From Shinisaurus crocodilurus (lineage: Eukaryota > Chordata > Lepidosauria > Squamata > Shinisauridae), in assembly GCA_021292165.1 (NCBI GenBank), contig CM037877.1:303928063-303992062 (forward strand): DNA of 64,000 nt. Direction: 5' to 3'. Below are positions 1 through 9,419 of the stretch, piece by piece. Each line of letters opens with the position of its first letter. Positions within the stretch are counted from its first letter, which is position 1. A program made the position numbers and the translations under genes. The notes below the pieces were generated by a model. It did no database searches, had not been told where the DNA came from, and saw nothing but the letters and a program-made list of their open reading frames with translations.

Positions 1-1357
1 ATGCAACATGGATAGGTTTTAGGAAGTACAGCAAGTTTATTTTTTAAATCATTTTTGCCTGCCTGTTTGGGGTTCCCAGCCTCCTCTGCCTGCCTGGTCC
101 CTTCTTAACCAGTTCCACAGTTTGAATTGTCCAAGACAAAGGCCTCTGCCTGCCTGCTTTGGGGTTCCCTGCCTCCTCTGCCTGTCTGGTTATTTTGGGT
201 TTGTTGCCTGGTCTGTTCTTGCCAAAATCAGTTGCAGAGTTTTGAAATAAAAAGGCACACTTGTGCCTAGAATTTATTTAAGCCACACATCTGAAATAGC
301 CTTATTTTGTGGGGAACAGCCCCCATTGATTTTAATAGGGACTCGTGGAGTCAGCTTTGGGAGTGACTCGTGAGTCACCATTTTGGACCAAGGTCTCGGA
401 CTCGGGTCCAAAGACTCGTGACTCGACTCGTGACTCGAAACCAAGGACTCTTCAACATCCCTGGATGGAGCCCTTCCACAAATATGGTCTTGTTTTGGGT
501 GGAAGAGCAACATTCTATCTTGAAACCCACACTTGCAGCCAGAAGTAGTCCAGGACAAGCTGTACCAAATTATCATTCGATTCTGCAGTTCGTATAAACT
601 GGTCCTTGGTCCCAGGAAGGTCTGAACTTGGGTCATGGCTCAGCCCTGGCCCTTCTTTAAGACCCTGACCTGGAAGATGTGAATCAAACAAAGTGCAGCT
701 GAGGATGTGCAGAGTGCTTCTCACTAAGCCACTGTGCCTTTAAAAGCTGCACAGCAGGCAGGCATCCAATAGGAATAGCTTTCAAGGATGCTGCACCTCT
801 TGAATTTCTAATCTATTGTGTAAGACACAGGAATACCGCCAAAAAAAAAAAGCAGCCACCTGATTTAGATACGAAGCCATAATATCTGAACCCACACACT
901 TTTCATTTGGAAAATTATGCACCAGCTGACATAATCACAATGACAGAGAGAGAAAGGAGATTTCTCCTGGGCCTTTCCGAGGTTTTCCTCCTTAGGTTGC
1001 ATCTTCTGCCTCAGGAGGAGCCACCTATGGGAGGGGAACTTGGGTGGGTCTCTTCGCTCCTCCTGCCCCAGATTCTCTTGCCAGAACTTTGATTCCCATG
1101 AACTTGTTTCCCGCCCCGCCAACCTAGAGCAAGCTTTCCAAAATGAGAATCCTGCCATGCCAGGGATTCCTGAGCCATGAGCCTGGGCTGACTTGGAGCA
1201 CATCCAGCCAGAGAGTCATCTAAGACACTGGGAGAGAAGAACTGACGGGAGGGAATGGAGAGGCTCCTCTTACACCACTGAATCTGATTCTGTTTTGTAA
1301 GTTTCGTCCCTGAAGGCACTAAGTGACTCAAGGCGAAGGCTGTACAAAGCTTAGTCC
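1..1357. other. Intergenic, no gene seen
   Basis: I see no exon with flanking splice sites here. Positions 57-100 and 148-190 are two similar copies of a CTGCCTGCCT-rich segment. Positions 340-450 contain a cluster of GACTCG and GTGACTCG words that looks like locally expanded simple sequence. The open frames on both strands lack recognisable domains. Confidence 0.5.
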
Positions 1358-1365
1358 CTCTACAG

Positions 1366-1501
1366 CAGGGCTCTCCAACCTTGGGTCCCCAGATGTTGCT
1401 GGACTACAGCTCCCAGAATCCCTTGCCATTAGCCATGCTGGCTGGGTATGCTGGGAGCTGTAGGCCAGCAACATCTGGGGACCCAAGGTTGGAGAGCCCT
1501 G
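1366..1501. mobile_element. Palindromic hAT-type MITE (136 bp)
   Basis: The element is a near-perfect hairpin with long terminal inverted repeats starting CAGGGCTCTCCAACC. It is flanked by the 8-bp target-site duplication CTCTACAG at 1358-1365 and 1502-1509, the duplication length typical of the hAT superfamily. It has no coding capacity and must have been moved by a transposase made elsewhere. A nearly identical copy lies at 58376-58511. Confidence 0.9.
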
Positions 1502-1526
1502 CTCTACAGGGTTTGGTAAACATATA

Positions 1527-2045
1527 ATAGAATCATAGAAAAATAGAGTTGGAAAGGGCCTACCAGACCATCGAGTCCAACCCGCCCCACTCAATGCAGG
1601 AATCCAGGTCAAAGCATCCCTGACAGATGGCTGTCCAGCCGCACCTTGAATGCCTCCAGAGTGGGAGAGCCCACCACCTCCCTAGGTAGTTGGTTCCATT
1701 GTCTTATTGCTCTGACAGTCAGGAAATTTTCCCTGATGTTTAAGTGGAATCTGGGTTCCTGTAACTTGAGCCCATTATTCCGTGTCCTGCAAACTGGGAT
1801 GATTGAGAAGAGATCCTGGCCCTCCTCTGTGTGACAACCCTTTAAGTACTGGAAGAGTGCTATCATATCTCCCCTCAGTCTCCTCTTCTGAAGGCTAAAC
1901 ATGCCCAGTTCTTTCAGTCTCTCCTCATAGGGCCTTGTTTCCAGTCCCTTTATCATCCTTGTTGCCTTCCTCTGAACCCTCTCCAGTTTGTCTACGTCCT
2001 TCTTAAAGTGTGGTGCCCAGAACTGGACACAGTTCTATCTTGGAA
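1527..2045 (-). mobile_element. CR1 LINE 3' fragment
   Basis: The minus strand reads the C-terminal end of a CR1 reverse-transcriptase ORF (1609-1956, ending near DSHLSGML), including the conserved tract RLKELGMFSLQKRRLRGDMI. The element is 5' truncated, as is usual for CR1. Its 3' end near 1527 carries the ATTCTATG-like terminal repeat, seen on the plus strand as aatcatagaa. The C-terminal frame is open but has no upstream RT domain, so it is inactive. Confidence 0.88.
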
Positions 2046-2543
2046 GGAGTTTGTCCCTTTCCTTTCTTTCTTTTGTGAAAGCAAAACTGAATGCCTGAAC
2101 AAACTGCCTCTGGCTTCCACAGTGGGGATGCCAACTTTTCATCCAGCCACTGTAGCTATGCTTCTCATGCAGCTTGGTATGCAGACATGAGCAGGCGGCG
2201 GTGTTATCTCCATGCTGTAAAAAGCGTCACCTGTGCCGAGCTGCGGTTAGAGGCACAAGGGCTGGGCAGGATTTTTTCTTTGTGGTCAGTTGGCAAGCCA
2301 ACTCTGGAAGTAGCAAAGAGCAATGGCAAATATGTTTGCTGCAGGGTGGGGTGGGGGGAAGGGGATGATAATGATTTGTAAAATACAATACAGAGTAGTC
2401 TGGTTTTATTTGTCATAACCACTCTGAAAACTGAAATGGCTGTTTTGAAAATTAAAGAGCTATCCTAACTATTAGGCTTGAGTGATCTGTTTGCTGATTC
2501 CTATTTAATATTTAAAATAATTAAAACAATGTGTAAGCTCTTT
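2046..2543. other. No gene recognised
   Basis: Several overlapping short open frames lie at 2091-2422, but none has a splice context or known domain. The sequence is not an obvious copy of any other repeat in the window. Confidence 0.4.
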
Positions 2544-2706
2544 GTGTGGCTTATGCTGGCTCAGCTTGTCTGAGTGTGGAAAGCTAAGCAGGGTCAAGCC
2601 CGGTTATTACTTGGATGGGAGACCCCTCCTCTAGTTTCCTGCATTGAGCAGGGGGTTGGACTCAATAGCCTTGTAGGCTCCTTCCAACACTATCTATGAA
2701 ATCTAT
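2544..2706 (+). mobile_element. 5S-rRNA-derived SINE with CR1-like tail
   Basis: The 5' half resembles the promoter-bearing part of 5S rRNA: GAAAGCTAAGCAGGGTCAAG, then a TTACTTGGATGGGAGACC core that matches the 5S C-box region. The 3' half (TTGGACTCAATAGCCTTGTA and following, ending ctatgaaatct) matches the 3' end of the CR1 copy at 1527-2045. This suggests CR1 machinery mobilises it. Four other copies are in the window. Confidence 0.85.
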
Positions 2707-2739
2707 GTCCTACTCTTTATTATTTATTCCACAATATCC

Positions 2740-2935
2740 TGCCACTCCTTCAATGAGCTAAAGGTGGTCTATTTGGTCCTCCCCTCCCACATTTTATTCT
2801 CACAACAATCTTGTGAGGTAGATTAGAGACAGTTATCCCACGGTCACCCAGTGAGCTTCATGACTGAGTGGGGATTTGGACCTGAGTCTCCCTCATCCTA
2901 ATCCAACACTCTAACCACTACAGTACAAGCTTCAA
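2740..2935 (-). mobile_element. Diverged tRNA-derived SINE
   Basis: On the minus strand the order of motifs matches the SINE seen intact at 17974-18209: tRNA-like head (GTTAGAGTGTTGGATTAGGA), GAAGCTCACTGGGTGAC, and a TTGTGAGAATAAAATG body. It is more diverged than the other copies and has lost the clear AATAAA tail, so it is probably old. Confidence 0.65.
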
Positions 2936-3389
2936 AGAAAAGACTGGAATACAAAATTTCAAAAAGGAATTATTGGCCCATACAGGGATCAAACCTACAA
3001 CCTTGACATTATTAGCATCACACTCTAAACAACTGAGCGAATCACCCCATTAGTCCATAATTTACCAGGTTAAAAGGAACCTGGGCTTTTTCTGGTCAAG
3101 AGGGAAAGAGGACTCTTTTGCACAAAGTTTACATTAAAAAAAATAGATTTACTATTTTTATCCCATTTTTCTGCCCCAAAGACATAGAAAGTGGCTCACA
3201 AAACTAAAAAGACCAATTTAACAATTAAAAGATGAACCATACACAATTATCACTGAAGCAATCAACTGGAAGGCAGGAGCAGATAAAACAAAATTCAAAA
3301 CAGCAGATTAAAGAACAAGCACAGCCTAATGGCAGAAAAACTTGCAGATCAAAGGCACACCGAAACAAAACAATTCTTCAATAATCATT

Positions 3390-3735
3390 TAAAGACTAGA
3401 AGAACATAAGAAGAGCCATGCTGGGTCAGACCAAGGGTTCCATCTAGTCCAGCATTCTGTTCACGCAGTGGCCGACCAGCTGCCCACAGCAAACCCACAA
3501 GCAGGGCATGAGTGCAACAGCACCCTCCCACCCATGTTCCCCAGCAACTGGTGCACATAGGCATACTGCCTCTGATACTGGAGGTAGCATCTAGCCATCA
3601 GGACTAGCAGCCACTGATAGCCTTCTCCTCCGTGAATTTGTCCAATCCCCTTTCAAAGGCATCCAAATTGCTGGCCATCACTACATGTTGTGGAAGTGAA
3701 TTCCATAGTTTAACCATGCTTCTGTGTGAAAAAGT
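3390..3735 (-). mobile_element. CR1-family LINE 3' fragment
   Basis: The minus strand reads a CR1-like ORF2 terminus ([20 protein letters not shown], then DKFTEEKAISGC) and ends in a CR1-like 3' UTR near the gttctt words at about 3396. The same subfamily occurs in sense orientation at 30535-30945 inside FUS intron 3. It is 5' truncated and inactive. Confidence 0.8.
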
Positions 3736-3965
3736 AGAAAGAAGAGAAGAGGCCTCACATATCTCCTCGGGAGGGGGTGCATTCCATGGTCTTGGTGCCT
3801 CCACTGAAAAGGTCCTGGCCTTAGGTACCCCAATACAGGTAGAAGGACAATCAAAGTATGTCTTAACCACATATGATGCCCAAAAGCATTTTTCCTCTTG
3901 GTGCACACATCATCTTGTATCCACCAGCTGCATGATTTTGAACACAAGGGTTGCCAGGGTTCAAG
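3736..3965 (-). mobile_element. L2/CR1-like LINE remnant
   Basis: The minus strand contains VPKARTFSVEAPRPWNAPPP and neighbouring sequence, a pattern typical of the post-RT domain of L2/CR1-type elements. It is short and broken by frame changes. It abuts the CR1 fragment to its left, either as an older neighbour or as part of a composite. The clade assignment is uncertain. Confidence 0.5.
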
Positions 3966-4199
3966 TCATGCCCTCTGACCTAGAAACTGTCTCCCCAATA
4001 ACCCCATTTGTGTGGAAGCCTGATTGTGCTCTCTTGATGGAGGGAATGGGGAGAAACAACTCTGCACATGCTCAGGGGCACGCTTGCAACTTCACATGTT
4101 CTGGTGCATGTTCTAGGACTGAGGCCAGCTCAGGCCAGGCTCAAATTAACCCCTTTGTCCAGCCTTTATTTTAGGTTACTACAAATGATCAATTTGCCC

Positions 4200-4371
4200 C
4201 AGGGCCGGTGCTACCATTAGGTCAACTAGGCGGCTGCCTAGGGCGCCGGGCTAAAGGAGGCGCCAGGAGCATAGGGCTGGAGGGAGGGAGGGAGGGAGCG
4301 CTCAAGTGGGAAGGGGGGGCGCTAAATATCTGATCTTGCCTAGGGCACCCAACTGCCTTGCACCGGTCCTG
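4200..4371. mobile_element. hAT-type MITE (172 bp), second family
   Basis: The termini are CAGGGCCGGTGC and its complement GCACCGGTCCTG, with imperfect inverted repeats continuing through GCCTAGGGCGCC. Flanking 8-mers ATTTGCCC (4192-4199) and GTTTGCCC (4372-4379) differ by one base, consistent with an ageing hAT target-site duplication. It is non-coding. Confidence 0.82.
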
Positions 4372-4597
4372 GTTTGCCCCTCACCCTTCCAATGTGGATT
4401 CCTATATAGCCAATTTAGTCTTGCAGCAAGGCCACGGCAGTTGCAGGACAGCTGTAATATTCTCCCAGTTTGCCCATGCCCACCATGTCTGACTTTGGGA
4501 ACCCCTGAGTCTTGTTCCACGCAAAAATATTTGAGCCATCAACCCTGAACTCCTGTGGTAGCATTTTTCAATTAACGTGGATAGCATCCCTCTAGGG

Positions 4598-4732
4598 CAG
4601 TGTTCTCCAACCTTGGGCCCCCAGATGTTTTTGGCCTACAACTCCCAGCATGCCCCAGCCAGCTATGCTGGCTGGGGCATGCTGGGAGTTGTAGGCCAAA
4701 AACATCTGGGGACCCAAGGTTGGAGAACACTG
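4598..4732. mobile_element. Palindromic hAT-type MITE (135 bp)
   Basis: This is a full-length hairpin element with termini CAGTGTTCTCCAACCTTGGG and the inverse. It is flanked by a perfect 8-bp target-site duplication CTCTAGGG at 4590-4597 and 4733-4740. It belongs to the same family as 1366-1501, in the CAGTGTTCTCC subfamily also found at 31738 and 48103. Confidence 0.92.
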
Positions 4733-5325
4733 CTCTAGGGGCCACTGTGTTCATCTGCCTGCCCGCAAAATAACCTGGGCGTGGAACAGATTTTGGTTAA
4801 GCCACCCAGCTCCCAAATGAAACAGAGCCCTCCACCACAAACGGACATCCAGAGAAGGCACACAAAATGTCATCACCTAAATCCAACAGTTAATTCTAGA
4901 CCTCAGTCTTCGTACTCATCTGTTGCTATTTTAACCCCACCATTAGAAGGCTGCAGCTGTATGATTAAGTAGAATGGTTAAAAATAGAGCCAGGTCCAAC
5001 TGGTTGAGTTACCTGCCTGTGACGTTCAAACCTGCCCCAGCCCAGGGGACAAAATCTCAAGGAAAGAAACCAACCTGACCTTTCCTTGCCCCCAGTCACA
5101 TCCCACCTCCCAGGACTCAGTTCTGTCAGAAGTGAACACCTGGAGGACAGGAGGCTGAGCTCAAAGAATGTCAGAGGCAATTCATGGAGGGGGGGGGGGC
5201 AAATTCGTGTCTATGGCAGTTTTTCCAGCCATATATTGCCAAATTTTGACCTATCTGGTTCCAGTTTGACCCGTTCTTCCCTGTAAAAGAAAGAAAGAAA
5301 GAAAATCCGGGGAGAAAACCAACCA

Positions 5326-5463
5326 CAGGGGTAGGCAACCTGCGGCTCCCCAGATGTTTTGGCCTACAACTCCTATCTTCCCTCACCACTGACTATGCTG
5401 GCTAGGGCTGATGGGAGTTGTAGGCCAAAACATCTGGAGGGCCACATGTTGCCCAATCCTACA
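5326..5463. mobile_element. Diverged palindromic hAT-type MITE
   Basis: The inverted arms CCCAGATGTTTTGGCCTACA and TGTAGGCCAAAACATCTGGA match the hairpin MITE family. The outer termini are degraded and no clean target-site duplication is visible, which suggests an older copy. Confidence 0.7.
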
Positions 5464-5626
5464 CTAGATAAGTTAGGGCAGCCACCTGTTCTTGCTTACA
5501 CAGCTACCTGACAGGCAGAGCGTCAACAGATGCAGCTCTTCCAAACATAGAGATACAGTCTCAGGGAAAGCCTGCCAGACAGTAGAATTTCTGTCTCTGT
5601 CAGGAACCTGGAGGTTCTTTTGAGGC

Positions 5627-5628
<2 letters not shown>

Positions 5629-5660
<32 letters not shown>
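5629..5660. repeat. (AC)n microsatellite
   Basis: This is an uninterrupted dinucleotide AC tract of roughly 30 bases, expected to be length-polymorphic. Confidence 0.95.
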
Positions 5661-5662
<2 letters not shown>

Positions 5663-5897
5663 CAATCTCAGTTCTCTAAGTGCCAGTCTTTATGTGCCCA
5701 AAATTGCAGCATCCATGTACAAGAGGAAGGTATCAGCAGAACCCCAAGGTTCGCAAAGGTATTTAAAAAAAAAAGGTTAGGAAACACACGCAAAACAGCC
5801 CAATGAGAATTGAGCATGTTTGCAGGGGGTGGAGGGGACAGAAAACTTAGGGCAAGCAGGGTGGAGGATGGAATGGAATGGAGTTTCGCGATCACAG

Positions 5898-6077
5898 GCC
5901 TGTGGCTTACGCTGGCTCAGCTTGTCTGAGTGTGGAAAGCTAAGCAGGGTCAAGCCTGGTTATTACTTGGATGGGAGACCCCTCCTCTAGTTTCCTGCAT
6001 TGAGCAGGGGGTTGGACTCGATGGCCTTGTAGGCTCCTTCCAACTCTATCTATGAAATCTATAATAATCTATGAAAG
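5898..6077 (+). mobile_element. 5S-rRNA-derived SINE with CR1-like tail
   Basis: It has the same structure as the copy at 2544-2706: 5S-like head with GAAAGCTAAGCAGGGTCAAG, a C-box-like GGATGGGAGACC, and the TTGGACTCGATGGCCTTGTA tail ending in repeated ctatgaaatct words. It is well preserved. Confidence 0.85.
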
Positions 6078-6183
6078 AGGGTATGGCTGGCTGGGACCCT
6101 GAACAGGAGCACTCCACTCTGCAATAGCTTGTTGCAGGTTCCACTGGTTTGAACTAACCTGAATCTGCATCATATGCTTTGCA

Positions 6184-6310
6184 GATTCATCTCCATCTTC
6201 GTCAATACATGAAGCAAAATTATATCAAGAGAGTTGTCAGGGCTCGAGCTGACTGGGAAGATATTTGCCCTCTAATCCCAGGTGTAGAGTGTGGCTGTGG
6301 CTGCCCAGTG
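6184..6310 (+). CDS. Candidate internal coding exon, gene unknown
   Basis: A 127-bp segment is bounded by an acceptor (gctttgcag) and a good donor (CCAGTG|gtaagc), and only one of the three frames is open through it. It would encode 42 residues with a basic stretch (RQYMKQNYIKRVVRARADWE) followed by a Cys cluster (VECGCGCPV). I do not recognise the family; the Cys cluster hints at an extracellular domain. No adjoining exons were found on the plus strand, and it lies opposite in strand to the signal-peptide exon at 9 kb. It could be a chance open frame. Confidence 0.35.
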
Positions 6311-6529
6311 GTAAGCAGAAGACACTTGGCAAATGCTCAGAGGTACCCTTTACTTTATTCTCATGCTTCAGGGCTGAGTGCTGCCACTGAAAATTGGTGG
6401 GAGAGGTATACTGGGGTGAACCCTGGTCAAGTGAAAAGCCTGGGTGGGAAATACCCTGCATCTTAGTCCTTTATTACATTTGGGTACAGACATATCCAAA
6501 CTCTCACCAGAGGTTGATTTCACAGTTGA

Positions 6530-6594
<65 letters not shown>
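6530..6594. repeat. (CT)n(CA)n compound microsatellite
   Basis: A CT tract of about 28 bases runs directly into a CA tract of about 36 bases. Both are uninterrupted and expected to be highly variable in length. Confidence 0.95.
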
Positions 6595-6595
<1 letters not shown>

Positions 6596-6724
6596 AGGAT
6601 TTGCACACACCACACTCATGCAATCACATGCATGCATATGCAGAAAGTACACCAATGCCCATCATTCCCAAGTGCTTGGCGTCAGCCTCTTTCCTCAAGG
6701 GTGTCAATTACAAGGAGTTTCGGG

Positions 6725-7079
6725 GAAAGTTCAACATCAGTATTTAATAATAGACTGGTATAGAGGTTGGGATATTGCTTTAAATGATAAACTAACATGT
6801 AGTATTAAATGTAAAAGGGGACAATTAAAGAAAATAATTTTAAGGAAATATGGGGGTCATTTTTAGATTATGTTTTGTAAAGGGAAAGGGAGTAAGCCAT
6901 GTCATGATATGATGTATTTTTGGAATATAGATTAATAATGGATTATGTGGATAGAATTGGTTTTGGCCCCGGGGTGACGGGTGCACTTGTAGTGTATGAT
7001 TTGTAGGTTTATGGGGGTTTTTTTGTGTATGTGTGTTCTTTAAAAATGAATAAAAATTATTATCAAAAAAAAAAAAAAA
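6725..7079 (+). mobile_element. L1-like retroposed insertion with poly(A) and TSD
   Basis: About 355 bp ends in AATAAA followed by a run of about 15 A. It is flanked by the same 14-mer CAAGGAGTTTCGGG at 6711-6724 and 7080-7093. A poly(A) tail plus a long target-site duplication is the signature of L1-type target-primed reverse transcription. The body is AT-rich and non-coding, consistent with the 3' end of a 5'-truncated L1. A processed non-coding transcript is the alternative. Confidence 0.85.
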
Positions 7080-7093
7080 CAAGGAGTTTCGGG

Positions 7094-8857
7094 CTTGCTG
7101 GAAGAAAGATAACGGATGTTTCACAAGCCAGTTGCCGGTTGCCCTGTTTGCCTTTCTGGGAGTGGCAGCAAAAAGGTTATGTCCTTTGGCTTCTAGGACA
7201 CTTTTCCTTCTCAGGGAGAAGGAAGGACATGAACATTCTGCCTACCAGTCTCTCCAGCACCACCAGCCTTGATAGCTCACTAGACCCTACTGCATTCCCA
7301 AGTCTTTGGAACCTGCTACGAACAAAGAATAGTACCTCTGAGCATGCACAGACAGTTATTCCTTCATCAATGAATAACCAAAACCTGCTCCCAAATATCT
7401 GGGGAAATAAATGGCAGGATTTCCTGAGGCAAAGTCCAAACAAGCCCTTCCTTGTAAAATGCTGAGCATCATCTGCAGACATCACTTCCATCAAGGACAA
7501 CCTTTTATTGCAACCTTTTCTTTCTTGGAAGGGCTCCTGTGGTAGGCAGAAACTCAACAGGTATGGCCCTTCCTGGTGTGGAAATGCTGCAACAAATACG
7601 ACAATCTCGCTAGCAGGATTTCTGCTGTGTTCTGCTAAAGGCACAGGAACTCCAACAGAAAAGATAAGGTGAAACCTACCCACCTTTCTTGAGTCAAGGA
7701 CAGCTTCCCGGCTTCTCTTGCTGTCTGTGTTTTCCCAACACTTAAAGACCTTTGTCCTCTAGGAATGTAGCACCTATCCCACCCTCCCCATGCCAGGCAC
7801 ACAACACTGCTTTCAGCAGGAGGAAGAATAGAAGACCAGGACATATTTGCTGTAATTTCTCAATCGAAAAGACATCAGACCACTCATCCTATATATTGAA
7901 AGCCACCACTGAGAATCTGCTAGCCAACTGGTGACTTACTTAAGTGGGAAGTTTGTCAGATGTTCTTTATTTGGAGGATTTCTTTAAGGAGTTTTCATGC
8001 TGCTCACCCCTCTGCTCCCCAGAACATTGGAGTCCAATAAAGCACACACCCATAGGGCATAGCGGAACTTCCCATATGGTGGTAGGTTTTTAAATTTTCT
8101 TTTTAATTCATCTCAGTTTGTCATAGCTCTGGAGCTCATTTTAAGCCCTGAATATGCCTCTTGATGATTATTGGGGGGGGGGGGATCATCAAGGATCAAT
8201 CCTGGCATAGTGTGAAGCAAAATTATGGCCAACAATATCCTTGAGCATGTACAGAGTGCCTTTTCCTTGTAGATGAACAACAACAGACATCCTCCACACA
8301 CCATACCTACAGGGATGGACAAGACTACAAAGCAGAGCTCCCAGACAGGTGTGAGCCCCAGCACCTCTATTTTAAGAAATTAAGCCCCTGCATACATGCC
8401 TACTGACCCATGGTGAATCACTACATTTGTCCTCCACAGATACCATGACAAAGAAACATATTATCCTACCCTCACCCCAACACACATGCACGTAAACATA
8501 CGATGACCCAGCTTTGGGGCTGTCTCATTCAATACCTTCTAATCAAGTCACCGGGCTTCACTATTGACCCAAGCAGGTGGCTCATCTTTTCCCTCAACAT
8601 GGCCTCTGGCCTCAAAAGCCACCCTCATGAGGACTTGAAGCTTCGGAGGATTAACATCCCCAACAAACACACACTCCAACAGACAGAAAGACCCAGCGGT
8701 TGTAAAGTAACTGCCTGACCTTAGCATGGTTGCCAAACCGGACTCAGGTGTAAACGGGAGTGGAGTGGGGTTGGAAATGGCCAGCAGGCAAAAGGCAGGG
8801 TGTGGATGAGAGGGAAAAGTACTACAGCGCCTGGCACCCTATTGGCACAGAGGAAAG

Positions 8858-8897
<40 letters not shown>

Positions 8898-8955
8898 GTC
8901 GAGCTGTTTCCAATACCAGCAGAATGCATTAGGAGAGCTGTCCTTGTGTACTCAC
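7094..8955. other. Sequence downstream of signal-peptide exon; no gene resolved
   Basis: If the minus-strand exon at 8956-9010 is real, this is its first intron. The 168-codon minus frame at 7177-7683 has no recognisable domain. It holds a G12 run at 8173-8184 and a (GA)n tract at 8864-8892 just inside the donor of that exon. I could not find a convincing second exon. Confidence 0.45.
8864..8892. repeat. (GA)n microsatellite
   Basis: An uninterrupted GA tract of about 28 bases lies about 60 bp beyond the donor of the 8956-9010 exon. Confidence 0.93.
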
Positions 8956-9010
8956 CACAGCCAAAGAACAGGGCTAGTGCAAGTCCAAGCGCCCCCAGTA
9001 GCCTCCCCAT
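8956..9010 (-). CDS. First coding exon, signal peptide of a secreted or membrane protein (partial gene)
   Basis: The minus strand starts with ATG at 9010 and reads MGRLLGALGLALALFFGC, then leaves the exon in phase 1 at a consensus donor (GTG|gtgagt). The leader has a single Arg, a hydrophobic core of about 13 residues and small residues near the end: a typical eukaryotic signal peptide. It sits beside a CpG-rich segment on the upstream side, as expected for a first exon. Phase-1 signal-peptide exons are common in Ig-superfamily receptors and trypsin-like proteases, but the leader alone does not identify the gene. By analogy with mammals, the downstream side of FUS carries PYCARD, TRIM72 and the leukocyte integrins, so an integrin alpha gene on this strand is one speculative option. 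No second exon was recognised. Confidence 0.6.
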
Positions 9011-9039
9011 TTCTTCTGCCTGGTTTGTAGTCTTCTCCC

Positions 9040-9330
9040 CCCAAGACCCGCTGGCTGCTGGCGCCGAAGTGGAGCGCGCGTGTGCGTGAGCGGAGTGCGG
9101 ACGCGCCGGGGGAGCTGCTACAGGTAGCTCAGCGGGCAGGTGGACTGGGGAGACCAGGCGGCGCTCTCGGTGCTGCCTTCCCGGGATGACGGACAAGCGG
9201 TCCAACCTGTTGGTGACGGGCTGGGCTCCCGGCCAGAGCCAGTCAGCTGCTCTCCTGCTGTCGCCCATTTGCATGCTTCCGTCTTGCTCACCTGCCGCCG
9301 TCTCGGGCGGCGTTTCCTCCCTTGGCCTTC
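9040..9330 (-). promoter_or_regulatory. CpG-rich promoter region with octamer motif
   Basis: CpG density rises sharply here compared with flanking DNA (for example GGAGCGCGCGTGTGCGTGAG at 9070-9089). The minus strand carries the canonical octamer ATGCAAAT at 9267-9274, about 260 bp upstream of the ATG at 9010, in the orientation expected for a minus-strand gene. Octamer sites bind POU-family factors. The promoter role is inferred from composition and position only. Confidence 0.5.
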
Positions 9331-9419
9331 TCCTCCACTCAGGCTCCCCCGCCCCCCCATTCATATTATGTCTTTTGTCATTGCGCGGGGTGGGGGGCGG
9401 GCAGCAAGGGCAGAATAGA

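Noticed and set aside
1366..1501. Rho-independent terminator or microRNA precursor
   Set aside because: The hairpin is a MITE with hAT target-site duplications and many copies; a specific RNA gene is not supported by sequence alone.
2560..2640. 5S rRNA gene
   Set aside because: Only part of the 5S sequence is present, and it is fused to a CR1-like tail in several dispersed copies.
3632..4174. 180-codon plus-strand frame
   Set aside because: It runs antisense through CR1/L2 LINE fragments and continues into unrelated sequence.
6394..6866. Frames rich in Ser-Leu and Thr-His repeats
   Set aside because: Products of the (CT)n(CA)n microsatellite.
7177..7683. 168-codon minus-strand frame
   Set aside because: No domain, no promoter or splice context, and composition matches surrounding non-coding DNA.
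8822..9364. 180-codon minus-strand frame across the CpG-rich segment
   Set aside because: It overlaps the signal-peptide exon and reads through its donor site; a GC-rich open frame is expected by chance. Only the part 8956-9010 is kept.
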